Part shown: in pieces, positions 5,969 through 7,156 of the stretch | Layout of the letters: each line of letters opens with the position of its first letter | Position numbering within the stretch: position 1 is the first letter of the stretch | Origin: Gammaproteobacteria bacterium | GTDB lineage: Bacteria > Pseudomonadota > Gammaproteobacteria > Arenicellales > JAOTYS01 | Length of the DNA stretch: 7,156 nucleotides | Direction: 5' to 3' | NCBI GenBank assembly: GCA_029861795.1 | Contig: JAOTYS010000242.1 | Location: 1-7,156 of the forward strand | Translations under genes and position numbers: made by a program | Notes under the pieces: model-generated | The model's input: only the letters and a program-made list of their open reading frames with translations | Database searches by the model: none | What the model was told of the DNA's origin: nothing

Positions 5969-7146
5969 GGGTAGCAATTGCCTGTCCCGGATGTGGAGAT
6001 TGGGGAAGCGTGGCATCGGTGGCTAGAAAACACGCTAAGGAAATCTCGAAGTATTATGACTGTGTGGTTTTTTCCGACGGCTTTCTAGACGCGAATTTAG
6101 GCGGGGCAGCAAAAGTAAAAGTCAATTCCCGTCATTTCAATTTCTTGCGCCGCTTTTGTCATGTCCCAAATGAGATCGCCTTCGCTGTATGTGTAAGGCG
6201 TCATGTGCTTAGTTACTTCGGAAAAAAACCCATCGATGTCCTATTGTGCCACGGTCATGTGTTAGCGGCGATAGTTGGCAGTGATATCCGGGTCCGACAC
6301 GATATATCGTGTGGACTCGTCGTGCATGGCGATATCTTTGAGCGGCCTAAGAGGACCTACGATATAGCCTTGACGGTCCTCTATAAGTGGGCCACCCCAA
6401 TCGCATACAAGAACTCTAACTTGGTTATGGTGCTGGCATCGTCTATGGTGGAAGGCGCCATCAGGAATGGTGCCGCTGCAGACCTTGTATATGTAATACC
6501 AAACGGAGTAGATCTTGAGGATATTGGGTTGGCTGATTCAAGAAGTTGGTCTCATGGTGGGGAGAATAAGCGGAAAGGGTTCCGACTGCTCTATGTTGGT
6601 CGCCTGGCCGTTGAAAAAGGTATAGACGTGCTAATCAGGAGCTGTGCTCTGTTACGTGATAGGAATATTCAGTTCTCCCTAGATGTAATAGGTGAGGGGC
6701 GCATGCGCCCCGATCTGGAGCGTCTTGTTAGCAGCTTTGAATTAGAAGACAGAATCCGCTTTCTAGGTCATTACCACAAGAGCAAGCTTGGGCCGCATTA
6801 CTTAACAGCAGATCTTGTATGTGTTCCATCTAGAAGTGACACATTTCCAAGTGTCGTGCTAGAAAGTCTCGCTGCTGGCACGCCAGTACTAGCGTCAAAC
6901 GTGGGTGGGATACCAAGTATAGTGAAACACAACTGGAATGGACTGCTGGTGCCCAGTGAGTCCCCAGAAGCCGTTGCGCGTGAGATATCAGATCTGATAT
7001 CAAACGAACACCGACTTAATATCATGCAGCAGGCAGCGATAGCCAGTGTCGTCCCGAAATATACATGGGACAGAATTGGATTGAGAATTCGTGATGTGTT
7101 AGAGAAACTGCCGAACCGATCCGGGGTAGTCCCAAAGCTGCAGTAA
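5965..7146 (+). CDS. Glycosyltransferase family 4 protein
   Basis: A 393-residue GT-B fold retaining glycosyltransferase of usual length for family 4. The N-terminal domain runs from MRVAIACPGCGDWGSVASVA (1-20), with DVLLCHGH (91-98) and VVHGDIFE (119-126), whose His is in the usual active-site position, to VIPNGVDLEDI (177-187) at the domain junction. The donor-binding domain shows LLYVGRLAVEKGIDVLI (208-224), VIGEGRMRPDLE (241-252), FLGHY (266-270) and DTFPSVVLESLAAGTPVLAS (292-311). In the last, the EX7E motif appears as D292-x7-E300, a tolerated change in many GT4 proteins, then SNVGGIPSIV and NWNGLLVPSESPEAVA complete the fold. There is no signal peptide or membrane helix. The GTG start overlaps the stop of the decayed GT4 upstream (GTGA), with a weak GGA site about eight bases before it. 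An alternative start is unlikely because the first strand begins at residue 2. The stop overlaps a following ATG (TAATG). Sugar donor unknown. Confidence 0.92.
   Translation: MRVAIACPGCGDWGSVASVARKHAKEISKYYDCVVFSDGFLDANLGGAAKVKVNSRHFNFLRRFCHVPNEIAFAVCVRRHVLSYFGKKPIDVLLCHGHVLAAIVGSDIRVRHDISCGLVVHGDIFERPKRTYDIALTVLYKWATPIAYKNSNLVMVLASSMVEGAIRNGAAADLVYVIPNGVDLEDIGLADSRSWSHGGENKRKGFRLLYVGRLAVEKGIDVLIRSCALLRDRNIQFSLDVIGEGRMRPDLERLVSSFELEDRIRFLGHYHKSKLGPHYLTADLVCVPSRSDTFPSVVLESLAAGTPVLASNVGGIPSIVKHNWNGLLVPSESPEAVAREISDLISNEHRLNIMQQAAIASVVPKYTWDRIGLRIRDVLEKLPNRSGVVPKLQ
6696..6711. repeat. Perfect 16-base palindrome inside the last GT4 gene
   Basis: GGGGCGCATGCGCCCC is its own reverse complement and lies within the codons for GEGRMRPD. 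As RNA it could form a GC-rich stem with a four-base loop. It is internal to an intact coding region, so it may be no more than codon choice. Confidence 0.6.
6984..7001. repeat. Perfect 18-base palindrome inside the last GT4 gene
   Basis: GATATCAGATCTGATATC is its own reverse complement and also contains GATATCA twice as a direct repeat (with the base that follows). It encodes EISDLIS in a C-terminal helix. No role is evident. Confidence 0.6.
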
Positions 7147-7156
7147 TGGCGTATTC
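7146..7156 (+). CDS. Probable start of the next operon gene (cut by the window edge)
   Basis: An ATG at 7146-7148 shares its first base with the TAA stop of the last GT4 (TAATG), the same tight junction type as at 2338. Only Met-Ala-Tyr can be read, so the product is unknown. Confidence 0.38.

Noticed and set aside
1..7156. A previously undescribed system (defence, mobile element, CRISPR, RNA gene).
   Set aside because: I saw no repeat array, transposase, integrase, terminal repeats, tRNA or rRNA; everything recognisable belongs to polysaccharide glycosylation.

Overview
This is a stretch of a bacterial cell-surface polysaccharide (O-antigen, capsule or exopolysaccharide) gene cluster, with every recognisable gene on the + strand. 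It holds one FkbM-type methyltransferase-like protein, five intact glycosyltransferases (order GT4, GT2, GT2, GT2, GT4) and the wreck of a sixth glycosyltransferase (GT4). The host cannot be named from sequence alone. Tight packing, TTG and GTG starts and Shine-Dalgarno-like sites show it is bacterial. Mid-range, uneven base composition (my hand counts: about 44% G+C in the fourth gene and 52% in the fifth) suits a mosaic accessory locus.

Layout. Bases 1-72 may be the tail of an upstream gene. Bases 94-888 encode the FkbM-like protein. Bases 889-997 are a short spacer with a small inverted repeat and no convincing promoter or terminator. From 998 to the right edge the genes look like one transcription unit: GT4 (998-2338), GT2 (2338-3327, joined by a TGATG stop/start overlap), GT2 (3340-4353, with a good ribosome binding site), GT2 (most likely 4368-5303), a decayed GT4 (about 5306-5968), GT4 (5965-7146), then a TAATG stop/start overlap at 7146 that probably opens the next gene.

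How the genes work together (inference from family knowledge). The glycosyltransferases would each add one sugar to a lipid-linked repeat unit at the cytoplasmic face of the inner membrane, and the FkbM-like protein may O-methylate a sugar. No flippase, polymerase, sugar-nucleotide synthesis gene or membrane protein lies in the window, so the export route cannot be told.

I found no novel defence or mobile system. The most informative feature is the 660-base stretch after 5303. It looks empty, but read across changing frames it is a GT4 gene: its conserved C-terminal motifs survive in order, broken by at least four single-base losses and lacking most of its N-terminal half. Its final frame still ends in a GTGA overlap with the next gene, so it was once a coupled member of this operon. 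The cell has probably lost one sugar-addition step compared with relatives in which the gene is intact.
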